Shown one piece after another: positions 41,364 through 48,426 of a DNA stretch of 52,633 bases. Within the stretch, counting starts at the first letter, position 1, and each line of letters begins with the position of its first letter. A model generated the notes under the pieces. That model ran no database searches and was not told the origin of the DNA. It worked only from the letters and a program-made list of their open reading frames with translations. The position numbers and the translations under genes are program-made. This DNA is from Streptomyces coryli (GTDB taxonomy: Bacteria > Actinomycetota > Actinomycetes > Streptomycetales > Streptomycetaceae), in NCBI RefSeq assembly GCF_011044975.1, contig NZ_JAAKZV010000025.1:1-52633 (forward strand), given 5' to 3'.

Positions 41364-41385
41364 GTTCGCTCTCATAAAGCACCCC

Positions 41386-41391
41386 TACGGT
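41386..41391 (+). promoter_or_regulatory. -10 element of an apparently leaderless membrane-protein gene
   Basis: TACGGT, then exactly 7 nt, then ATG at 41399; no ribosome-binding site. Confidence 0.5.
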
Positions 41392-41398
41392 GCCCGGC

Positions 41399-41968
41399 AT
41401 GAGTGCAACGACCAAGACCGACGACCAGACCGAGAACAAGACCACCGAGGCGGAGCTGGAGGAGTCCGAGGAAAAGGCGGAAGCTGCTGAGGCCGCCGAT
41501 GACGAGGTGGAGGACGACGACGTCGTCGAGGACCTCGCACCCCCCGCCAAGCCCCGTACCGGCGTCGCCGCCGGCGCCGCTTCGATCGCCGGAGCCGGGC
41601 TCGGTCTCCTCTCCCTCACCGGGACCTGGATGGCGGACACCATGGCCGCCCGCAAGGAGCTGATCGGCCAGATCAAGACCTCCGCCCAGGGCCAGTCCGG
41701 CGGCAACCCCGCCGACCAGATCGCCGACGTCTACGCCACCCCGTGGCACACCACCGCCCTCTTCAACGGCACCTTCGCCCTGGTCGCCGTCCTCGTCTCC
41801 GCCTTCGTGCTGCTGCGCCCGGTCATCGCCGGTGGCCGCGAGCAGCCCGTCACCTGGGTGCGTTCCGTCGCCGTCGCGGGCCTGGTCCTCGGCGTCCTCG
41901 GGCTGATCATCGCGGGCGGGATGTACTTCGACCTCTTCGCCTCGGTGCCGTCCGTGCCTTCCTCCTAG
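41399..41968 (+). CDS. Hypothetical membrane protein with acidic N-terminus
   Basis: Protein of 189 residues. The first 50 or so are very rich in Glu and Asp (ELEESEEKAEAAEAADDEVE) and probably disordered; three hydrophobic segments follow (about 55-75, 122-142 and 155-180). The loop between helices 1 and 2 contains QGQSGGNPADQIADVYATPW. ATG at 41399 is preferred over GTG at 41390 because of the TACGGT-N7 element. I recognise no family. It precedes the first LAL regulator by 68 nt on the same strand. Confidence 0.75.
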   Translation: MSATTKTDDQTENKTTEAELEESEEKAEAAEAADDEVEDDDVVEDLAPPAKPRTGVAAGAASIAGAGLGLLSLTGTWMADTMAARKELIGQIKTSAQGQSGGNPADQIADVYATPWHTTALFNGTFALVAVLVSAFVLLRPVIAGGREQPVTWVRSVAVAGLVLGVLGLIIAGGMYFDLFASVPSVPSS

Positions 41969-42006
41969 CCCGGGCCGCTCTGCCCGGAGAAAAACTCACT
42001 CCCGCG

Positions 42007-42039
42007 TTGTCGGACCCCTGTGCGATGCTCTGCAGCGTG
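42007..42039 (+). promoter_or_regulatory. Shared start-site motif, LAL gene 1
   Basis: TTGTCGG (42007-42013), 11 nt, ATGCT (42025-42029), 7 nt, GTG (42037). The same arrangement with identical spacing occurs before LAL gene 3 (48394-48426), and ATGCT-N7-GTG occurs before LAL gene 2 (45439-45453). It may be a promoter/operator of leaderless genes or reflect a conserved Met-Leu-x-x-Val N-terminus. Confidence 0.5.
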
Positions 42040-45000
42040 GAGAGCCGTTCGATCAGCCCGGTCTTCGTCGGCCGCGCGGAAGAGTCCAGCACGCTGCTCG
42101 CCGCGCTCGCCCGCGCCGCGACCGGCGAGCCGCAGGTGCTCGTGGTCGGCGGCGAGGCGGGCGTGGGCAAGACGCGGCTGCTGGAGGAGTTCCTGGCCGC
42201 GGCCTGCGAGCAGGACGCCACGGTCGCCGTGGGCGGCTGCCTCGAGCTGGGCGCGGAGGGGCTCCCGTTCGCGCCGTTCGCCACCGCGCTGCGGACGCTC
42301 CACCGCAAGCTCGGCGATGAGATGACGGCCGCCGCGGCCGGCCGGGAGGCCGAGCTGGCGCGGCTGCTGCCGGAGCTCGGCAGCGCGGGCCGGGATGTGC
42401 ACGACCAGGAGGGCCGGGCGCGGCTCTTCGAGCTGACCGTCCGGCTGCTGGAGCGGCTGGCGGGGGAGCGCACCATCGTGCTGGCCCTGGAGGACCTGCA
42501 CTGGGCCGACCGCTCCACCCGTGAGCTGCTCGGCTATCTGGTGCGCTCGGTGCAGAGCGCCCGCCTCGTCGTGCTCGCCACGTACCGCTCCGACGACGTC
42601 CACCGCCGCCATCCGCTGCGCCCCTTCCTCGCCGAGCTCGACCGGCTGCGCAGCGTGCAGCGCATCGAGCTGCCCCGGCTCGTGGAGGACGAGGTGCGCG
42701 CCCAGCTCGCCGGCATCCGCGGCGTGCCGGAGCCGGACCACGGGCTGGTGCAGGAGATCTTCGAGCGGTCCGAGGGCAATCCGTTCTTCGTCGAGGAGCT
42801 GGCGCTCTCCGGCGGCGACGGCCGGCTCAGCGAATCGCTGCGCGACCTGCTGCTGGTACGGATCGAGGAGCTGCCCGAGACCGCCCAGCGGGTGGTGCGG
42901 GTGGCCGCCCGTACCACCACGGTCGAACACACCCTGCTCGCCGCCGTCTCCGGCCTCGGTGAGGACGAGCTGATCGAGGGCCTGCGGGCCGCCGTCGGCG
43001 CCAATGTCCTGGTCCCCGCCGCCCCCGACGAGGACGGCGACGGCTATCGCTTCCGGCACGCCCTGCTCCGCGAGGCCGTCATCGACGACCTGCTGCCCGG
43101 CGAGCGCACCCGGCTGAGCCGCAGATACGCCGAGGCGCTGGAGGCCGACCCAGGGCTGGTCCGGCCCGAGGAGCGGGTCACCCGCCTCGCCAGCTACTGG
43201 TACTACGCCCGCGATGCCGCCAAGGCGCTGCCCGCCGTCGTCCAGGCGATCGAGGAGACCCGCGAGCGGCATGCGTACGCCGAGGAGCTGAAGCTGCTGG
43301 AGCGGGCGATGGAGCTGTGGGACGAGGTGGACGAGGCCACCCGGCTCGCGCTGCCGCACATGGGCAGCCTGGAGTCCTATCCGCCGTGCGGCTGCGGGCC
43401 GGAGAAGTCGCACCCCGAATTCCTCGACCTGCTCGCCGAGGCCGCCGCGGCCGCGCGGGTGGACGGGATGCGCGAGCAGGGCCTGAGTTTCGTGAAGAAG
43501 GCGCTGAAGCTCATCGACCCGGCCAAGGACCCCAAGCGGGCGGCCTGGTTCTGGATGGAGCGCTCCCGGCTGACCGCCGGCTCCGGGCGCGGCAACGGCT
43601 GGGCCGAGCTGGCCGAGGCGCTGAAGCTGGTCGAGGACCAGCCGCCGTCCCCGGTCCAGGCCGATGTGCTGTCCAACGCGGCGAACTGGCTGGTGCTGCA
43701 CGGCTGGGACGACCGCACGGTCGAGATGACCGAGCGCGCGGTGGAGGTGGCCCGCGAAGTGGGCGCCCTCGAGGTGGAGTTGAACGCCCGGGTCACGCTC
43801 GCCACCATGCGGGCCGAGCGCAATGAGGAGGACGGCTGGCTCGCCGAGCTCTTCGAGACCCGCGAGCAGGCCGGCCGGATCGGGGCGCCGCGGCTGCTCA
43901 TGCGGATCCACGCCTCGGTCACCGACCAGCTGGAGAAGTACGGCCGCTCGGCGGAGGCCGTGGAAGCCGGCCGCGAGGGCATCGACGAGCTGCGCCGCCG
44001 CGGTCTGTACGACGCCGCCGCCTTCCTCGCCGGCAATGTCGCCGAGTCCCTGATCACCCTGGGGCAGTGGCCGCAGGCCGACGAGGTGATCCAGGAGTGG
44101 AGCCGGTATGCCGGCGGCTCCCGGGCCCGCGCCGCCATGGTGAAGAACGCGGCCACCCTGGCGCTGCTCCGGGGGCAGCACGAGGAGTCCCGGCGGCTGC
44201 TCACCACGGCCCGCGCCCACATGGGCAAGAACGACGGCGAGCCGCAGTACGAACTCCCGCTGATCTTCAGCGAGATCGCCTGCGCCGCCGCCCATGGCGA
44301 GACCGCCGAGGCGGCGGCGATGCTGCGCCGCGGCTTCGAGATGCTGCCGCTGCCCGGTCAGGCGCCTTACGTGGCGCAATTCCTGCTCGCCGGGGCCGAG
44401 TTCCTGGCGGACGCGGCCGGGCTGCCGGGCGTAGCCGCGCAGGAGCATGCCGCGCTGCTCGACCGGCTGGCCAAGGAAGCCGACCGGCTCACCCAGAAGC
44501 AGGTGCGCCGCCCGGCGATGGTGCTGCACATCCAGGCCGAGCTGGCCCGCGCCCGGGGCGCGGACGACCCCGCCCTGTGGGCGCGCACGGCGGCCGGGCT
44601 GGAGCCGTACGCCTTCGCGTACCAGCGGGCGCGGGTGCGGCACCGCTGGGCCGCCGCCCTGCTCGCGGCGGGCGGGGACGGTGCCCGCGACCAGGCCGCC
44701 GAGCTGCTGACCGCCGCCCACAGCGCGGCCGAGGACCTGACCGCAGAGCCGCTCCGCGCGGAGATCGAGCGGCTGGCGGGCCGGGCCCGTATCGCGCTGG
44801 GCGGGGACGGGGGCGAGACGCCCGCGGACGCCGTGGAGAGCCTGGGACTGACCGCCCGCGAGCAGGACGTGCTGCGCCTGGTGGCCGCCGGCCGCTCCAA
44901 CCGGCAGATAGCCGAGGAGCTCTTCATCTCCCCGAAGACCGCCAGCGTCCATGTCTCCAACATGATGGCCAAGCTCGGCGTCGCAGGCCGCGGCGAGGCC

Positions 45001-45051
45001 GCCGCGGTGGCCCACAAGCTCCGCCTCTTCGAGCGGGCCGAGCCGGTCTAG
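42037..45051 (+). CDS. LuxR-family regulator with large ATPase (LAL), copy 1
   Basis: Giant transcription regulator of 1004 residues. An AAA_16-type ATPase comes first (SPVFVGR near residue 7, Walker [13 protein letters not shown] near 38-49, Walker [15 protein letters not shown] near 150), then a long helical, TPR-like region, and a C-terminal LuxR helix-turn-helix ([38 protein letters not shown]). The start may be GTG 42037 (leaderless) or ATG 42025, which gives MLCSVE; no ribosome-binding site supports either. LALs activate secondary-metabolite or sugar genes when bound to ATP and an inducer. The first of three tandem paralogues; its target is unknown. Confidence 0.9.
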   Translation: MESRSISPVFVGRAEESSTLLAALARAATGEPQVLVVGGEAGVGKTRLLEEFLAAACEQDATVAVGGCLELGAEGLPFAPFATALRTLHRKLGDEMTAAAAGREAELARLLPELGSAGRDVHDQEGRARLFELTVRLLERLAGERTIVLALEDLHWADRSTRELLGYLVRSVQSARLVVLATYRSDDVHRRHPLRPFLAELDRLRSVQRIELPRLVEDEVRAQLAGIRGVPEPDHGLVQEIFERSEGNPFFVEELALSGGDGRLSESLRDLLLVRIEELPETAQRVVRVAARTTTVEHTLLAAVSGLGEDELIEGLRAAVGANVLVPAAPDEDGDGYRFRHALLREAVIDDLLPGERTRLSRRYAEALEADPGLVRPEERVTRLASYWYYARDAAKALPAVVQAIEETRERHAYAEELKLLERAMELWDEVDEATRLALPHMGSLESYPPCGCGPEKSHPEFLDLLAEAAAAARVDGMREQGLSFVKKALKLIDPAKDPKRAAWFWMERSRLTAGSGRGNGWAELAEALKLVEDQPPSPVQADVLSNAANWLVLHGWDDRTVEMTERAVEVAREVGALEVELNARVTLATMRAERNEEDGWLAELFETREQAGRIGAPRLLMRIHASVTDQLEKYGRSAEAVEAGREGIDELRRRGLYDAAAFLAGNVAESLITLGQWPQADEVIQEWSRYAGGSRARAAMVKNAATLALLRGQHEESRRLLTTARAHMGKNDGEPQYELPLIFSEIACAAAHGETAEAAAMLRRGFEMLPLPGQAPYVAQFLLAGAEFLADAAGLPGVAAQEHAALLDRLAKEADRLTQKQVRRPAMVLHIQAELARARGADDPALWARTAAGLEPYAFAYQRARVRHRWAAALLAAGGDGARDQAAELLTAAHSAAEDLTAEPLRAEIERLAGRARIALGGDGGETPADAVESLGLTAREQDVLRLVAAGRSNRQIAEELFISPKTASVHVSNMMAKLGVAGRGEAAAVAHKLRLFERAEPV

Positions 45052-45058
45052 GCCCCTC

Positions 45059-45077
45059 CTAAGGCCCCCGCGCCCAG
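45059..45077 (+). repeat. Direct repeat A after LAL gene 1
   Basis: CTAAGGCCCCCGCGCCCAG, repeated with one base change and one inserted base at 45115-45134. Both lie between LAL gene 1 and the 53-residue ORF; possible regulator-binding sites. Confidence 0.5.
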
Positions 45078-45114
45078 GGGTCTTAGACGTATCCACCCCT
45101 CCTCAGGCCCGTAT

Positions 45115-45134
45115 CTAAGGCACCCGCGGCCCAG
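45115..45134 (+). repeat. Direct repeat B after LAL gene 1
   Basis: CTAAGGCACCCGCGGCCCAG, partner of 45059-45077, 56 nt apart start to start (about five helical turns), about 100 nt before the small ORF. Confidence 0.5.
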
Positions 45135-45233
45135 AGATGGGGAGGTCTCCCGATGTGGCGCACCCCCCTTGGAGAAGAAGCTGTAGGCACAGCGAAAGAC
45201 GCTGGCACACAAACCCTCCAGGGGAGACACACC

Positions 45234-45395
45234 ATGTTTGAGTACGAGCTTCACGAAGCCCGCGCCACCGAGCTCCACCGCCAGGCCGCCGAGCGGCGCC
45301 TCGCCCGCGAGGCCGCCAAGGCGGACAAGAAGGCACGCAAGAGCGGCCGCGTACACGGCCGCTCGCATGGTCGCCAGTGGGTGAAGGCCGCGTGA
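45234..45395 (+). CDS. Small basic helical protein between LAL regulators
   Basis: Predicted 53-residue protein, [20 protein letters not shown] followed by an Arg/Lys/Ala-rich helix and a Gly/His/Arg-rich end ([18 protein letters not shown]). GGGGAGA about 8 nt before ATG 45234 supports this start; an in-frame ATG at 45153 adds 27 unlikely residues. Small proteins with the same MFEYELH-type start are common in actinobacteria; function unknown. The charged sequence could bind nucleic acid or a partner. Its stop is one nucleotide before an in-frame ATG (45397) of the next LAL, so translation of the two may be coupled. Confidence 0.75.
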   Translation: MFEYELHEARATELHRQAAERRLAREAAKADKKARKSGRVHGRSHGRQWVKAA

Positions 45396-45450
45396 CATGG
45401 CGACGCCAGGCGCGTCCGTCGCATCAACCGCCCGTGACATGCTCTCTGTT

Positions 45451-48384
45451 GTGGAGAGCATCCGCCTGAGTCCGGTCTTCGCCGGACGCACGGAAGAGAT
45501 GGAAACACTGAACGCCGCGCTCGCCCGCGCCGACGCGGGCGAGCCGCAGGCGTTTCTGATCGGGGGCGAAGCCGGGGTCGGCAAGACCAGGCTGCTGGAG
45601 GAGTTCCTGCGCGGCGCCGAGGAGCGCGGCGCGATGACCGCGGTCGGCCGCTGCCTGGAGCTGGGCACCGACGGCCTCCCGTACCACCCGTTCGTCACCG
45701 CGGCCCGCGCGCTGACCGGCAACGAGGCCGAACTCGAGGCAGTACTTCCCGAGTTCGCCCCCGATGCCGTGTCGGAGCTGTGGCCGTGGGGACTTGTCGA
45801 TATGGACGACACGCATCCGCGGGAGGGCCGTTCCCGGCTCTTCGAGCTGACGGCCCAGGCCTTCGAGCGGCTGGCCGCCGACCGCACCGTGGTGCTGGTC
45901 CTCGAGGACCTGCACTGGGCGGACCGCTCCAGCCGCGAACTGCTCGCCTACCTGTACCGGTCCGTGCACCGGACGCGGCTGCTGATCGTCGCCACCTACC
46001 GCTCGGACGACGTCCACCGCCGCCACCCGCTGCGCCCCTTCCTGGCCGAGCTGGACCGGATGCGCGTCGTCACGCGTCTTGATCTGCGCCGCCTCACCCG
46101 CGAGGAGGTGCGCGCTCAGCTCGCCGGGATCCGGGACCTCGCCGAGCCGGAGCCCGCCCTGGTGGCGCGGGTCTTCGACCGTACGGACGGCAATCCCTTC
46201 TTCGTCGAGGAGCTGGTCTCCTCCGGCGGCGACCGGCTGAGCGAATCGCTGCGCGACCTGCTGCTCGTACGGATCGAGGAACTGCCCGATCACGCCCAGC
46301 GGGTGGTCCGGATGGCGGGGGAGGGCGGCGACCTGGTCGAGTACGGGCTGCTGGCGGCCGTCACCGCGATGCCCGAGGACGAGCTGCTGGACGCGCTGCG
46401 GGCGGCGGTGGCGGGGTGCGTGCTGGTGCCGGACGTGTCGTGCGGGCGGGACGCGTACCGCTGGCGGCACGCGCTGCTGCGGGAGGCGGTGTGCGATGAC
46501 CTGCTGCCGGGGGAGCGCAGCCGGTTGAACCGGCGGTATGCGGAGGCGCTCGAGGGGGAGCCGGGCCTGGTGCCGGCGGAGGAGTTCCGTACTCGGGTGG
46601 CGAGGCACTGGCACCACGCCCGGGTGGCGGCGAAGGCGCTGCCCGCGGTGCTCGCGGCGGCGGCGGAGGCGCGCGGCCGGCACGCCTTCGCGGAGCAGCA
46701 TGAACTGCTCGAGCGGGCCCTGGAGTTGTGGGACGAGGCGCCGGCGGACGTGCGCGCGGTGGTGGACTGGGAGGACTTCGGAAAGGCGGAGGCGTATCCG
46801 CCGGCGGGTGGATATGTCGACCTGCTGGCCGAGAAGGTGATCGCCGCCAGGTACGCCGGGGAGCACGAGCGTGCGTATTCGGCGGCGAAGTGGGCGCTGA
46901 AGCTCGTCGACGAGGAGCGCGAGCCGGTACGGGCGGCGTGGTTCTGGCTGCAGCGCAACCGGCTGGTGTGCGACCTGGGGCGGGGCGACGGCTGGAAGGA
47001 GATCAGCCGGGCGCGTGAACTGCTGGCCGGGCAGCCGCCGTCCGACGTGCACGCGGCCGTGCTGGCCTCCGCCGCGGGATGGGCGATGGTGCACGCACCG
47101 TCCGCCGACGGACTGCGCACCGCCGAGGAAGCGGTGGCGCTCGCTGTCGCCTCCGGCAGCGATGAGCAGGAGATCAACGCCCGGGTCACCGCCGGCGTGC
47201 TGCGCTGCCTCCTGGGCGACCACGAACGCGGCCTGAGCGAACTGCTGGCCACCCGTGAGCGCGCGCACGAGCTGGACGACCACCTCGGCGTGGTACGGGC
47301 CGGGCTGAACCTGTCGGCCGAGCTGGGCGCCCTGGGGCGCTCGGCGGAGGCGATCGAGGCCGCGGAGGCGGCGGCAGCCACCGCCGGACGGCACGGCCGC
47401 GGCTGCACCGCGGCCTTCGCGCTGGCCAACAAGGCGGAGGCACAGCGCTCCCTGGGCCGCTGGGACGACGCCGAGGACACCCTTGCGCGGGCCGCGGACG
47501 TGGTCCGCTCGCCGTTGGTGCGCGGCGCGATCGCGCTGAACCGCGCCGCTCTGACCCTGCTGCGCGGCCACGACGAGGCGGCCGGGACGCACCTCGCGGA
47601 CGCCCGTGAACTGATCGGAACGGAGGCCTCCCAGCCGCAGGTCGCCATCCCGCTGCGCGCCATGGACCTGGAGCTGGCCGGCCGGCGCGACGACCGGGAG
47701 GAGGCCCGCAGGATTCTCAGCACCGCCCTGGACGAAGGTTTCCCGCCCGGCCAGCACCGCCACGCCTGGCCACTGCTGCGCATCGCCGCGGCGCATGCGG
47801 TCGCGGAGCCGGACCTGCTCGCCCGCCTTCGCGAGGCAGCCGCCGCACTCCCGCAGGACGCCCCCGTCTGGGTCGCGTACGCGCGGCTCACCGAGGCCGA
47901 ACTCGCCCGCGCGGAAGGGGCGTCGGCCCCCGACGCCTGGGCGGCGGCCGCCACGGCCTTCGAGCCCCTCGACCGCCCGTACGAGCTGGCCCTCGCCCGC
48001 CATCGCTGGGCCGAGGCGCTGCTGGCGAGCGGGCAGCGGGCGGCGGCCGCGGCGTTGCTCCGGCAGGCGTACGAGACCGCCGACCGGATGCGCGCGGCGC
48101 CTTTGCGGGACGAGCTGGCGCAGCTTGCCGCCCGGGCCGGGATCCCGCTCGTGCAGGAGCCCGAAGCACCGACCGCCGAGGACGACGCCTTCGGCCTCAC
48201 CGCGCGCGAGCGCGAGGTGCTGCGGCTCGTCGCCCAGGGCCGTACCAACCGGCAGATAGCCGAGGAGCTCTTCATCTCGCCGAAGACGGTGAGCGTGCAC
48301 GTCTCCAACGTGATGGCGAAGCTGGGCGTTTCGACGCGGGGCGAGGCGGCGTACAAGGCGCGGCCGGTGCTGGAGGGCCGGTAA
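45451..48384 (+). CDS. LuxR-family regulator with large ATPase (LAL), copy 2
   Basis: LAL regulator of 977 residues from GTG 45451. Walker [13 protein letters not shown], Walker [15 protein letters not shown], and a C-terminal LuxR helix-turn-helix ([38 protein letters not shown]). Three starts are possible: ATG 45397, right after the small ORF's stop; ATG 45439 (MLSVVE); and GTG 45451, 7 nt after CATGCT as in its paralogues. The segment between Walker A and Walker B is shorter and unlike the other two copies ([17 protein letters not shown]), and the end after the helix-turn-helix is replaced ([10 protein letters not shown] instead of an AHxLRLFE-type tail). These differences suggest a different signal or partner. 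Confidence 0.88.
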   Translation: MESIRLSPVFAGRTEEMETLNAALARADAGEPQAFLIGGEAGVGKTRLLEEFLRGAEERGAMTAVGRCLELGTDGLPYHPFVTAARALTGNEAELEAVLPEFAPDAVSELWPWGLVDMDDTHPREGRSRLFELTAQAFERLAADRTVVLVLEDLHWADRSSRELLAYLYRSVHRTRLLIVATYRSDDVHRRHPLRPFLAELDRMRVVTRLDLRRLTREEVRAQLAGIRDLAEPEPALVARVFDRTDGNPFFVEELVSSGGDRLSESLRDLLLVRIEELPDHAQRVVRMAGEGGDLVEYGLLAAVTAMPEDELLDALRAAVAGCVLVPDVSCGRDAYRWRHALLREAVCDDLLPGERSRLNRRYAEALEGEPGLVPAEEFRTRVARHWHHARVAAKALPAVLAAAAEARGRHAFAEQHELLERALELWDEAPADVRAVVDWEDFGKAEAYPPAGGYVDLLAEKVIAARYAGEHERAYSAAKWALKLVDEEREPVRAAWFWLQRNRLVCDLGRGDGWKEISRARELLAGQPPSDVHAAVLASAAGWAMVHAPSADGLRTAEEAVALAVASGSDEQEINARVTAGVLRCLLGDHERGLSELLATRERAHELDDHLGVVRAGLNLSAELGALGRSAEAIEAAEAAAATAGRHGRGCTAAFALANKAEAQRSLGRWDDAEDTLARAADVVRSPLVRGAIALNRAALTLLRGHDEAAGTHLADARELIGTEASQPQVAIPLRAMDLELAGRRDDREEARRILSTALDEGFPPGQHRHAWPLLRIAAAHAVAEPDLLARLREAAAALPQDAPVWVAYARLTEAELARAEGASAPDAWAAAATAFEPLDRPYELALARHRWAEALLASGQRAAAAALLRQAYETADRMRAAPLRDELAQLAARAGIPLVQEPEAPTAEDDAFGLTAREREVLRLVAQGRTNRQIAEELFISPKTVSVHVSNVMAKLGVSTRGEAAYKARPVLEGR

Positions 48385-48393
48385 CTCGGATCG

Positions 48394-48426
48394 TTGTCGG
48401 CGGCGCATGGCATGCTCGACGGCGTG
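48394..48426 (+). promoter_or_regulatory. Shared start-site motif, LAL gene 3
   Basis: TTGTCGG (48394-48400), 11 nt, ATGCT (48412-48416), 7 nt, GTG (48424): same words and spacing as before LAL gene 1. Confidence 0.5.
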
